NCBI GenBank assembly: GCA_964637445.1
Contig: CAZWWS010000075.1
Location: 1 to 9,172, forward strand
Direction: 5' to 3'
DNA length: 9,172 nt
DNA from: M3 sp964637445
Lineage (GTDB): Bacteria; Bacteroidota; Bacteroidia; Bacteroidales; Muribaculaceae
In this document: positions 1 to 6,083 of the stretch, one piece after another
How positions within the stretch are numbered: position 1 is the first letter of the stretch
How the letters are laid out: each line of letters starts with the position of its first letter
Translations under genes and position numbers: made by a program
Notes under the pieces: model-generated
What the model was told of the DNA's origin: nothing
What the model saw: the letters and a program-made list of their open reading frames with translations, nothing else
Database searches by the model: none

Positions 1-329
1 GTCATCTTGGAGAACATGATGAGCGGAAACATCACGTTGCCGAGCACTGTCTCAGAGTCGAAAAGCGCAGAGCCTTGAAAAAGCATACCGATCTCCATGC
101 GCAAGTCTTTGCGCTCATCGGCGTTCATCTTCACAATGTCGCGGCCGTCGTAGAGAATAGCACCTTGCTCGGGAGTGAGCAATCCGACGAGCGACTTCAT
201 CAACACAGTTTTACCGGAACCACTCTGACCGATAATAAGATTGGTCTTGCCATCATAGAATGTGGCATTTATATTATGAAGGACAGTCTTGTCTTCAAAA
301 GATTTGGTGACACCTTTTACTTCTATCAT
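1..329 (-). CDS. mlaF: MlaF-type lipid-transport ABC ATPase, N-terminal part (runs off the window)
   Basis: This is the cytoplasmic ATPase of an MCE/Mla-type ABC transporter, which moves phospholipids between the inner and outer membranes. Only the first 109 codons are present; the gene continues past base 1. The Walker A motif GQSGSGKT is at residues 34-41. The Q-loop region reads MLFQGSALFDSETV, with Q85, a form typical of MlaF-class ATPases. The signature motif and Walker B lie outside the window. The ATG overlaps the mlaE stop as TAATG, so the two are translationally coupled, and no Shine-Dalgarno is visible. In Bacteroidota an MCE-domain (MlaD-like) gene commonly follows, but that is expectation, not seen here. 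Assignment to the MlaF branch rests on the Q-loop and the adjacent MlaE permease. Confidence 0.88.
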   Translation of the reverse strand, partial: MIEVKGVTKSFEDKTVLHNINATFYDGKTNLIIGQSGSGKTVLMKSLVGLLTPEQGAILYDGRDIVKMNADERKDLRMEIGMLFQGSALFDSETVLGNVMFPLIMFSKM

Positions 330-1075
330 TATAGCAAGAGTTTTGTAAGAATTAAGTCGAACAAAAGAATGAGAGTACTACTCGACACTACGGCATTGGT
401 GCTGGCCTTACCCACTTGGAGCGCCCCACCCTTTACGAAATAGCCATAGTAGGAGGCAACCGACGTGATAATCACCGCAAAAAAGAGCGTCTTGATGATA
501 GCATACCATACATACCATTCGACAAACATAGTTTGAATGCCGTAGACATATTTAGACACCGGAATCAAATCGGTGGTGACCGCAACAAGATAACCGCCAA
601 AGATACCGGTCGACATGCTTAACACAGCAAGCACAGGCATAAACACAAGGAATGCCATAACTTTTGGCAGCACGATATAGTTGGCAGAGTTGACACCCAT
701 GATTTCGAGAGCATCGATTTGCTCTGTGACACGCATAGTGCCTATCTCGGAAGCAATATTAGAGCCTACTTTACCGGCAAGAATAAGGCAAAGAATCGAC
801 GATGAAAATTCGAGCAAGATAATATCGCGAGTGGCAAGGCCAACGGTATAGCTCGGGATGAGAGGCGAGGTGACATATTGCTGCATCTGAATGGCACATA
901 CAGCACCGATAAAAATCGAAATTATCACCACAAACGGGATAGAGTCGATTCCTAATTTGGAAATTTCGTTGATAAAATTGCGAAAAAAGACTTTCCACTT
1001 ATCGGGGATGGCAAACACACGCCTCATAAAAAGGCAATATTCGCCAAAAGTTTCTAATGCAGTATTTATAATCAT
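329..1075 (-). CDS. mlaE: MlaE-family lipid ABC transporter permease
   Basis: This is the inner-membrane permease subunit of an Mla/MCE-type phospholipid transporter, 248 residues, close to the usual family size. The diagnostic MlaE block is at residues 101-128 (GKVGSNIASEIGTMRVTEQI, then DALEIMGV). Hydrophobic segments lie near 45-62, 86-100, 134-165 and 190-212, and the C-terminus is hydrophobic. The open frame extends upstream to 1201, but a promoter -7 word lies at 1105-1112, so those codons would precede the transcript start. The ATG at 1075 gives a normal family N-terminus and was chosen. The stop overlaps the mlaF start by one base. The gene is transcribed away from udk. Confidence 0.93.
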   Translation of the reverse strand: MIINTALETFGEYCLFMRRVFAIPDKWKVFFRNFINEISKLGIDSIPFVVIISIFIGAVCAIQMQQYVTSPLIPSYTVGLATRDIILLEFSSSILCLILAGKVGSNIASEIGTMRVTEQIDALEIMGVNSANYIVLPKVMAFLVFMPVLAVLSMSTGIFGGYLVAVTTDLIPVSKYVYGIQTMFVEWYVWYAIIKTLFFAVIITSVASYYGYFVKGGALQVGKASTNAVVSSSTLILLFDLILTKLLL

Positions 1076-1104
1076 AATTTCGGTGTGATAAAATAATTTG
1101 AGTG

Positions 1105-1112
1105 CAAAGGTA
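1105..1112 (-). promoter_or_regulatory. Bacteroidota -7 promoter element for mlaE-mlaF
   Basis: The minus strand reads TACCTTTG, an exact match to the Bacteroidota -7 consensus TAnnTTTG. It ends 29 bases before the chosen mlaE ATG, which implies a 5' leader of roughly 20-25 nt. No TTTG-like -33 element is visible at the usual spacing; a run of eight A's on this strand lies just upstream instead. The orientation and intergenic position support the call. Confidence 0.65.
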
Positions 1113-1221
1113 ACGATTTTTTTTGGCTTGATGATATTGATTCGCAAGTATAGGATGGTATATTTCTCCAATAATAAGGAGATTTTGGTACATATATGCA
1201 TTATTATAGCAGAATTTTTAC

Positions 1222-1229
1222 TAAGTTTG
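1222..1229 (+). promoter_or_regulatory. Bacteroidota -7 promoter element for udk-lptB
   Basis: TAAGTTTG matches TAnnTTTG and ends 25 bases before the udk ATG, which suggests a leader of about 20 nt. No clear TTTG lies at the -33 spacing. The nearest, at 1184-1187, is too far upstream. It is divergent from the mlaE promoter within the same 179-bp intergenic region, which holds no other feature I can support. Confidence 0.6.
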
Positions 1230-1254
1230 TGGTTAGAATTGGAATATTTCAGTT

Positions 1255-1866
1255 ATGATAATCATCGGAATCGCCGGCGGAACCGGTTCAGGAAAGACTA
1301 CGGTAGTCAACAAGATCATCTCCAGCTTGCCACAAGGCGAGGTGGCACTATTGCCACAGGATTCCTACTACAAGGATTCAAGCCATATCCCTCCCGAAGA
1401 GCGCAGTAAAATAAACTTCGATGAGCCGAATTCGATAGAATGGACACTATTGATAGAACATCTTCGTCGACTGAAGGCAGGAGAAACAATAGAGATGCCT
1501 ACCTATTCATATCTGACATGCACACGGCAACAGGAAACCATAATCGTTGAGCCTCGCGAAGTAGTAATCGTAGAGGGAATATTGGTGCTAAACGAGCCGG
1601 AGCTTCGTGAGATGATGGATGTAAAAGTATTTGTGGATGCCGACCCCGACGACCGACTCATACGAGTGATAGCTCGCGACTGTGTGGAACGCGGACGCAC
1701 ACCAATGATGGTGATAAATAGATATGAAGCCGTGTTAAAACCAATGCACAATATGTATATAGAGCCGTCAAAACGATATGCCGATCTGATAGTACCTCAA
1801 GGCGGCCAAAACACCGTGGCAATAGGATTGCTAACTGAATACATTGCCGGACGAATCAAAAAATAA
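1255..1866 (+). CDS. udk: Uridine kinase (uridine/cytidine salvage)
   Basis: This enzyme phosphorylates uridine and cytidine to UMP and CMP using a nucleoside triphosphate, in cytoplasmic pyrimidine salvage. Its 203 residues match the usual length (about 200-215). Walker A is GGTGSGKT at 8-15. QDSYY at 35-39 carries the catalytic aspartate D36. The nucleoside-binding loop PTYSYLTCTR is at 82-91, VEGIL at 106-110, and the lid region RDCVERGR at 141-148. The usual FDHPD motif reads FDEPN at 55-59, although the aspartate corresponding to UCK2 Asp84 (D56) is kept. The stop is followed 7 bases later by the lptB ATG, so the two are probably cotranscribed from the promoter at 1222-1229. No Shine-Dalgarno is visible. 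Confidence 0.96.
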   Translation: MIIIGIAGGTGSGKTTVVNKIISSLPQGEVALLPQDSYYKDSSHIPPEERSKINFDEPNSIEWTLLIEHLRRLKAGETIEMPTYSYLTCTRQQETIIVEPREVVIVEGILVLNEPELREMMDVKVFVDADPDDRLIRVIARDCVERGRTPMMVINRYEAVLKPMHNMYIEPSKRYADLIVPQGGQNTVAIGLLTEYIAGRIKK

Positions 1867-1873
1867 AATTGAA

Positions 1874-2680
1874 ATGGAAGAAAATCAAAATATAGAGTCA
1901 CAAACGATAGCAGTGGACTATCCTATTGGCACTGAGGGCAAAATGGTGTTGCGTACCGACAATTTAGTAAAGAAATATCGCCAACGCACAGTAGTGAACC
2001 ATGTGTCGATAAACGTGAAACAAGGCGAAATCGTAGGGTTGCTTGGTCCAAATGGAGCCGGCAAGACAACTACATTCTATATGACAGTTGGACTTGTCAC
2101 CCCCAACGAAGGGGAAATATTTCTCAATGACTTGAATATCACGAAATATCCGATGTATAAACGTGCTCAAAACGGAATCGGATATTTGGCTCAAGAGCCA
2201 TCGGTATTCAGAAAATTGAGCGTAGAGGACAATATTCGCTCGGTGCTTGAGATGACAAACACCACCAAAGAATACCAGCAAGACAAACTCGAAAGCCTAA
2301 TCTCAGAGTTCAATCTGCACAAAGTAAGAAAGAACCTCGGTGATCAACTATCCGGTGGCGAGCGTCGACGTACTGAAATAGCCCGTTGCTTGGCCATCAA
2401 CCCTAAATTTATAATGCTCGATGAGCCATTTGCCGGCGTCGATCCAATCGCAGTGGAAGATATTCAATATGTGGTGTATAAACTTAAAGAGAAGAATATC
2501 GGTATTCTCATCACCGACCATAACGCGCCGGAAACACTCAGCATTACCGATCGTGCATATCTATTGTTTGAAGGAAAGATATTATTCCAAGGCACATCAG
2601 AGGAACTCGCCGCAAATCCTATAGTAAGAGAAAAATATCTCGGACGAGGATTTATATTCAACCGCAAAAAGTTTGATTAA
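1874..2680 (+). CDS. lptB: LptB, ATPase of the LPS-export complex
   Basis: This is the cytoplasmic ATPase that powers LptFG to extract lipopolysaccharide from the inner membrane into the Lpt bridge. At 268 residues it is longer than E. coli LptB (241). Walker A is GPNGAGKT at 58-65, the Q-loop is Q107, the signature LSGGE is at 159-163, Walker B with its catalytic glutamate is FIMLDEP at 179-185, and the H-loop is H216. GGERRRTEIAR and the LDEPFAGVDPI block are hallmarks of LptB rather than of other ABC ATPases. The extra length is an N-terminal tail of about 23 residues. The ATG at 1943 (M24, preceded by GAGGG at 1934-1938) aligns with the E. coli start and is a credible alternative. The frame is also open back to 1844, inside udk, which is unlikely. 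The 3' end overlaps the convergent CPBP gene by 23 bp. Confidence 0.95.
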   Translation: MEENQNIESQTIAVDYPIGTEGKMVLRTDNLVKKYRQRTVVNHVSINVKQGEIVGLLGPNGAGKTTTFYMTVGLVTPNEGEIFLNDLNITKYPMYKRAQNGIGYLAQEPSVFRKLSVEDNIRSVLEMTNTTKEYQQDKLESLISEFNLHKVRKNLGDQLSGGERRRTEIARCLAINPKFIMLDEPFAGVDPIAVEDIQYVVYKLKEKNIGILITDHNAPETLSITDRAYLLFEGKILFQGTSEELAANPIVREKYLGRGFIFNRKKFD

Positions 2681-3557
2681 CATCCGAGGACGACTTTCTC
2701 CATCGACACAACGCAATCAACGATGTAATTGTAAGAGCAATACTCAAGCAAACTATCAGTATATCGGAGCAGGAGTCCCCTACTCCGATTTTATTTATGT
2801 CATCAGTGATATATTTATTGTTGATTGACCACTGAGTGATCACCACCAACGAATTGTTGATCGCATGAGCGATAACCGGAAGCCACAGTGATTTACTCCA
2901 CCAAGCAAGGTATCCAAAAAACGCGCCCAACAACAATCGTGGGACAAAACCATAGAATTGCATGTGAGCAACACTGAACACAATCGCCGTAATCCAGACA
3001 GCCAAATGCATATTCATCGGTCGGCCAAACAATATTCGCTGAAACATACCTCGGAAGAACAATTCTTCACTCAAGCCGGTGAGAAATCCGATAATCAATA
3101 TTACAGTAATGAGATTACCTACAGATGTGCCACTAAGCATATTATTTATCAACGAAGCCGATTGCGCTTCACTTTGTCGCATCCACTCCTCCACACTATG
3201 CAATGACTCCGGCAACGACATCGATGCATTCCATTCAATTATTACGTTCATCGCCGGAATGCTTACAATTGCTGCAATTATGGTCAATAAAAGCGATTTT
3301 GCGTTAGGAAGTTTGTTTAGTTGGAGAAAACTTATCGGATTGCGCGAAATAAGCACAGCCGTAGTTGCTACAGGAGATAGAAATATCAATATATCCTGAA
3401 TGATAGTTGTAACATACAGTACGGAACGTGATTCGACACCAAGCCGAGCCGTGATAACGCCAATCACAAGTACTGCAATGGCAAATCCGAACAACCACCA
3501 ACAAAGGAACAGACTTAACTGCCGAGAAAAACCTAATGGAGAATTATTATTTAGCAT
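2658..3557 (-). CDS. CPBP-family intramembrane metalloprotease (Abi/Rce1-like)
   Basis: This is a polytopic membrane protein of 299 residues with the three CPBP motifs: EELFFRG at 164-170 (E164, E165, R169), FSVAH at 194-198, and HAINN at 231-235. Together these form the metal and catalytic site of the Rce1/Abi glutamate-type intramembrane proteases. Hydrophobic segments lie near 15-37, 48-72, 88-106, 147-162, 184-197, 203-222 and 266-284. The substrate is unknown. Bacterial members include bacteriocin-immunity and maturation proteins, but nothing here suggests a bacteriocin cluster. It follows trmN6 by only 5 bases and is probably cotranscribed with it. No Shine-Dalgarno is seen. The final 8 codons overlap the end of lptB tail to tail, and the C-terminal codons past motif 3 also hold the lptB terminator. 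Confidence 0.9.
   Translation of the reverse strand: MLNNNSPLGFSRQLSLFLCWWLFGFAIAVLVIGVITARLGVESRSVLYVTTIIQDILIFLSPVATTAVLISRNPISFLQLNKLPNAKSLLLTIIAAIVSIPAMNVIIEWNASMSLPESLHSVEEWMRQSEAQSASLINNMLSGTSVGNLITVILIIGFLTGLSEELFFRGMFQRILFGRPMNMHLAVWITAIVFSVAHMQFYGFVPRLLLGAFFGYLAWWSKSLWLPVIAHAINNSLVVITQWSINNKYITDDINKIGVGDSCSDILIVCLSIALTITSLIALCRWRKSSSDVNQTFCG
2763..2796 (+). terminator. Probable intrinsic terminator of the udk-lptB transcript
   Basis: An inverted repeat has 11-base arms at 2763-2773 and 2779-2789, a five-base loop and a single C-A mismatch (2770 with 2782). On the plus strand it is followed directly by TTTTATTT (2789-2796). It starts 83 bases after the lptB stop. On the minus strand the stem is fully paired with one G-U, but no T-run follows, so it should act on plus-strand transcripts only. 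It lies within the coding sequence of the convergent CPBP protease, in the codons for roughly residues 254-265. Confidence 0.6.
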
Positions 3558-3562
3558 ACATA

Positions 3563-4291
3563 TTACATTTTAAGATAAAATTCACGAGTTAATTCGATAT
3601 ATTCCGGAGTGTATACTCCGGGAGATAATTGAATGGTCAGTTGAGATTTTTCCAAGCCGCCCCCATCGCCCTTCACAAACTCCCACAATATGCGAGATGG
3701 TGCAGACTTCGGAGTAGGATATACTTCTGTGTACCTGCTTAATGATAGACGGCACAATGATGTAGCATAAAGAATATCATCTTTACGATCGACCGGAGAT
3801 ATTAATGATAATCGTCCTTGATCGATCAATATTCGGGAGGACAGCTCTATTAACGACTTAAAATCAAGAGACGCGCCATGGCGAGCCATCGCTCTCCTTG
3901 AATCAGGAGCTACTATTGCAGTATCAAAATATGGCGGATTGCTTACTATATGGTCAACACTATCTATGCCAACTTCATTTGAGAGTTTAACAAAATCAGC
4001 ATTGATAATCAAGACACGATTGCCCCATGGAGAAGATTGAGCATTAAGCGTAGCCTCATTTGCAGCATCAGAATCAATTTCCACACCAACAATTGTCGCA
4101 TCACATCGTTGAGCCACCATTAAAGCTATTAAGCCTGTTCCAGTGCCAACATCAAGTACTTTTTTCGCACCGGAAATATCACACCATGCCCCAAGCAGTA
4201 CACCATCAGTACCAACTTTCATAGCACTTAATTCATTCCGAACCGAAAACTGCTTAAATTTGAATATATTTTCGCGTTTATTATTTTTCAC
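3563..4291 (-). CDS. trmN6: tRNA1(Val) (adenine(37)-N6)-methyltransferase, GTG start
   Basis: This is a class I SAM-dependent methyltransferase of the TrmN6/YfiC family, which methylates N6 of A37 next to the anticodon of tRNA1(Val). With the GTG start it has 242 residues, near family size. The family N-terminal signature FKFKQFSV is at 10-17 and AMKVGTDGVLLGAW at 23-36. SAM-binding motif I is DVGTGTG at 47-53, an acidic E71 follows strand 2, and the N6-adenine catalytic motif NPPY is at 118-121. The frame is open to a TTG at 4330, but that TTG is the last three bases of the -7 promoter word at 4328-4335 and cannot be transcribed from that promoter. GTG at 4291 is the only usual start codon between the promoter and the conserved core. 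The CPBP gene follows after 5 bases. Confidence 0.88.
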   Translation of the reverse strand: MKNNKRENIFKFKQFSVRNELSAMKVGTDGVLLGAWCDISGAKKVLDVGTGTGLIALMVAQRCDATIVGVEIDSDAANEATLNAQSSPWGNRVLIINADFVKLSNEVGIDSVDHIVSNPPYFDTAIVAPDSRRAMARHGASLDFKSLIELSSRILIDQGRLSLISPVDRKDDILYATSLCRLSLSRYTEVYPTPKSAPSRILWEFVKGDGGGLEKSQLTIQLSPGVYTPEYIELTREFYLKM

Positions 4292-4327
4292 AACGTAATT
4301 TTTGAGATACGACTCAACTTGATACAA

Positions 4328-4335
4328 CAAAGTTA
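4328..4335 (-). promoter_or_regulatory. Bacteroidota -7 promoter element for trmN6-CPBP
   Basis: The minus strand reads TAACTTTG, matching TAnnTTTG. The transcript would start near base 4320, leaving about 30 nt before the GTG at 4291. No TTTG -33 element is seen at the usual spacing. It forms the left arm of the symmetric divergent promoter at 4328-4365. Confidence 0.62.
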
Positions 4336-4357
4336 AACAAAAAACGCGTTTTTTAGC

Positions 4358-4365
4358 TAACTTTG
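4358..4365 (+). promoter_or_regulatory. Bacteroidota -7 promoter element for antiporter-engB
   Basis: TAACTTTG matches TAnnTTTG and ends 18 bases before the ATG at 4384. This implies a leader of only about 10-15 nt. It overlaps a TTG at 4363 that is in frame with the antiporter and is therefore not a usable start. No -33 TTTG is evident at the usual spacing. Confidence 0.62.
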
Positions 4366-4383
4366 CATCTTAAATTAGATTTT

Positions 4384-5343
4384 ATGGATTATTTATTTTT
4401 AGTATTAGGATTAATTTTACTATTAGCCGGAGCTAATTATTTGGTAGATTCGTCGGTTGCAATTGCACAAAGAGCAAAAATTTCCAACTTTGTAATCGGC
4501 CTGACCATTGTCGGCATTGGCACCTCATCGCCCGAATTGTTTGTATCATTATCTTCAGCCATACAAGGGCTTGGGGATATGTCAATGGGAAACATTGTAG
4601 GGTCAAATATATGCAACGTACTTTTAATTTTAGGAATCACTGCAATAATACTGCCATTCAAAATCGAGCGCGAAACAATGCGTCGCGATATTCCAATGGC
4701 AATTTTTGCGGCAATAATGCTATTTATTTTGGTGTATGACTCAATATTACCGCGCATCACGACCAACATATTATCGAGATTTGATGGTTTCATCCTATTG
4801 TTGATTTTCGCTATATATCTATTTCTAATCATGCGACAAAAAGGTAAAGCCGCGGAAGAGACAGAGGAAAATGCAACATCGTCATTAACCGGGAAACCGC
4901 AATGGTTGTTGTGGTTAATCGCTATAATCTCATTAGCAATGCTCATATATGGAGGCACCATGCTTATAGATTCATCAACAACATTAGCTAAACAATGGGG
5001 CGTACCTGATGCGGTAATATCGATAACATTAGTTGCAGTCGGTACATCTTTGCCGGAGCTTATCACATGTGTATTTGCTGCAATTAAAGGCAATGCCCAA
5101 TTAGCGTTAGGCAATGTGCTCGGATCCAATATATTCAATATATTCGGTATATTAGGATTATCGTCTTTGGTCAGTCCTATAGCCGTTGATAATATAAACA
5201 TTGTAGATTTTGCTTTATTGCTCATATCGGCTCTATTTACATTCTTAGTTGCCTTTACCTTCGGGAAACGTAAATTTGATAGAATCGAAGGGGTAATCTT
5301 TTTGTTAGTATATATTGCATACACCACATACTTAATAATGTAA
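4384..5343 (+). CDS. Calcium/sodium antiporter, CaCA family (YrbG-like)
   Basis: This is an inner-membrane cation/Ca2+ exchanger of the CaCA superfamily, 319 residues, with the typical two inverted halves. The first alpha repeat has GTSSPEL at 46-52 and GNIVGSN at 69-75. The second has GTSLPEL at 220-226 and GNVLGSN at 243-249. The acidic residues E51 and E225 in these repeats are the expected ion ligands. About ten hydrophobic segments are visible, with a short charged loop near 151-172 between the halves. By family it should couple Na+ (possibly also K+) influx to Ca2+ efflux; ion specificity cannot be read from the sequence. The ATG at 4384 was chosen over an in-frame TTG at 4363 because the latter lies in the promoter. 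engB follows after 13 bases, so an operon is likely. Confidence 0.93.
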   Translation: MDYLFLVLGLILLLAGANYLVDSSVAIAQRAKISNFVIGLTIVGIGTSSPELFVSLSSAIQGLGDMSMGNIVGSNICNVLLILGITAIILPFKIERETMRRDIPMAIFAAIMLFILVYDSILPRITTNILSRFDGFILLLIFAIYLFLIMRQKGKAAEETEENATSSLTGKPQWLLWLIAIISLAMLIYGGTMLIDSSTTLAKQWGVPDAVISITLVAVGTSLPELITCVFAAIKGNAQLALGNVLGSNIFNIFGILGLSSLVSPIAVDNINIVDFALLLISALFTFLVAFTFGKRKFDRIEGVIFLLVYIAYTTYLIM

Positions 5344-5356
5344 TAATTAAACGGTC

Positions 5357-5968
5357 ATGGATATAAAAAGTGCTAAATTCGTAATCAGCAATAGTGATGT
5401 ATCTAATTGCCCCAATACGCAAATGCACGAATACGCATTTATCGGGCGTTCAAATGTGGGTAAATCGTCGCTTATAAATATGCTTACAAAGCGTAAAAGT
5501 CTTGCAATGACATCTTCTACTCCCGGGAAAACTATGCTTATAAATCATTTTTTAATTAATGATCAGTGGTATATTGTTGACTTGCCCGGATATGGCTATG
5601 CACGAAGAGGAAAAGACGGACGGGAGAAATTACGCACGATGATTGAACGCTACATTCTCGGACGTAGCCAAATGACAAATCTTTTTGTACTTATAGATTC
5701 TCGCCACGAGCCACAAAAAATCGATTTGGAATTTATGGAATGGTTAGGAGAAAATGAGATTCCATTTAGCATTGTTTTTACAAAACTCGACAAAATGGGA
5801 CCTGTAGCCGGGAAGCAAAAAATAAACCTCTATTGCCAGGAGCTTTTGAAAGTGTGGGAAGAACTCCCTCCGATATTTTTAACGTCAAGCGAGGATGGAA
5901 GAGGTCGTGAGGAGTTGCTTAGCTACATTGAGGAGTTGAACAAATTAGATGTCATCGAAGGACTTTAA
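5357..5968 (+). CDS. engB: EngB/YihA (YsxC) ribosome-assembly GTPase
   Basis: This is an essential-type TRAFAC GTPase that helps assemble the large ribosomal subunit. Its 203 residues are the normal length. The G motifs are in order: G1 GRSNVGKS at 30-37, G2 in STPGKT at 54-59, G3 DLPGYGYA at 75-82, G4 TKLD at 142-145, and G5 TSSEDGRG at 176-183. The GRSNVGKSS form and the DLPGYGYA switch II sequence are specific to EngB among small GTPases. The ATG lies 13 bases after the antiporter stop with no Shine-Dalgarno, so it probably depends on the promoter at 4358-4365. The 115 bp that follow contain the rel promoter and no convincing terminator. Confidence 0.97.
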   Translation: MDIKSAKFVISNSDVSNCPNTQMHEYAFIGRSNVGKSSLINMLTKRKSLAMTSSTPGKTMLINHFLINDQWYIVDLPGYGYARRGKDGREKLRTMIERYILGRSQMTNLFVLIDSRHEPQKIDLEFMEWLGENEIPFSIVFTKLDKMGPVAGKQKINLYCQELLKVWEELPPIFLTSSEDGRGREELLSYIEELNKLDVIEGL

Positions 5969-6056
5969 TTAGTGGACTAAATTTATTCTCAAGATTAATT
6001 CGCCCCTATTAACAGTTTTTCCCAATAGCAATGAGGTCTATTATAAAATAATGTAC

Positions 6057-6064
6057 TAATTTTG
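6057..6064 (+). promoter_or_regulatory. Bacteroidota -7 promoter element for the rel gene
   Basis: TAATTTTG matches TAnnTTTG and ends 19 bases before the ATG at 6084, suggesting a leader of about 10-15 nt. No TTTG lies at the expected -33 position. Its presence suggests that the rel-lipoprotein unit is transcribed separately from engB, although read-through cannot be excluded. Confidence 0.58.
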
Positions 6065-6083
6065 AGATAGATTTTAATAGCTT

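Larger units (their letters stand above)
4328..4365. repeat. Near-palindromic divergent promoter/operator region
   Basis: The 38 bp are symmetric about 4346/4347. The outer 8-bp arms are exact inverted copies of the -7 word (CAAAGTTA at 4328-4335, TAACTTTG at 4358-4365). The centre, 4339-4354, is the perfect palindrome AAAAAACGCGTTTTTT. Only the two 3-bp connectors (4336-4338 and 4355-4357) fail to pair. The two promoters point away from each other, toward trmN6 and the antiporter. There is room for a dimeric regulator at the centre, but that is inference. Confidence 0.7.

Noticed and set aside
75..443. A 122-codon plus-strand frame over the mlaF/mlaE junction
   Set aside because: It is antisense to two genes with clear family motifs and shows no recognisable protein features.
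1165..1182. Inverted repeat TCTCC/GGAGA with an 8-base spacer upstream of the udk promoter, considered as an operator
   Set aside because: Five-base arms 40 bases upstream of the promoter are within chance expectation in AT-rich intergenic DNA.
1964..2281. A 105-codon minus-strand frame inside lptB
   Set aside because: It is antisense to the conserved ATPase core. It has no promoter and no motif.
2658..3557. CPBP protease considered as a bacteriocin-immunity or abortive-infection gene
   Set aside because: No bacteriocin, export or toxin gene lies nearby. It sits in an operon with trmN6, so a defence role is not supported by context.
3604..3621. A perfect 7-bp hairpin with a GTAT loop near the 3' end of trmN6
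   Set aside because: No T-run follows on either strand, and it lies in codons for the conserved C-terminal PGVYTPEY stretch, so coincidence of coding is more likely than a terminator.
4437..5327. A 296-codon open frame on the minus strand opposite the antiporter
   Set aside because: It lies entirely antisense to a well-conserved CaCA gene. Its product is low in complexity and has no motif, no promoter and no start context. Long antisense frames are common opposite such hydrophobic repeat genes.
5969..5980. TTAGTGGACTAA, a short imperfect palindrome just after engB, considered as a terminator or operator
   Set aside because: The arms are only five AT-rich bases, with a two-base centre and no adequate T-run; too weak to call.
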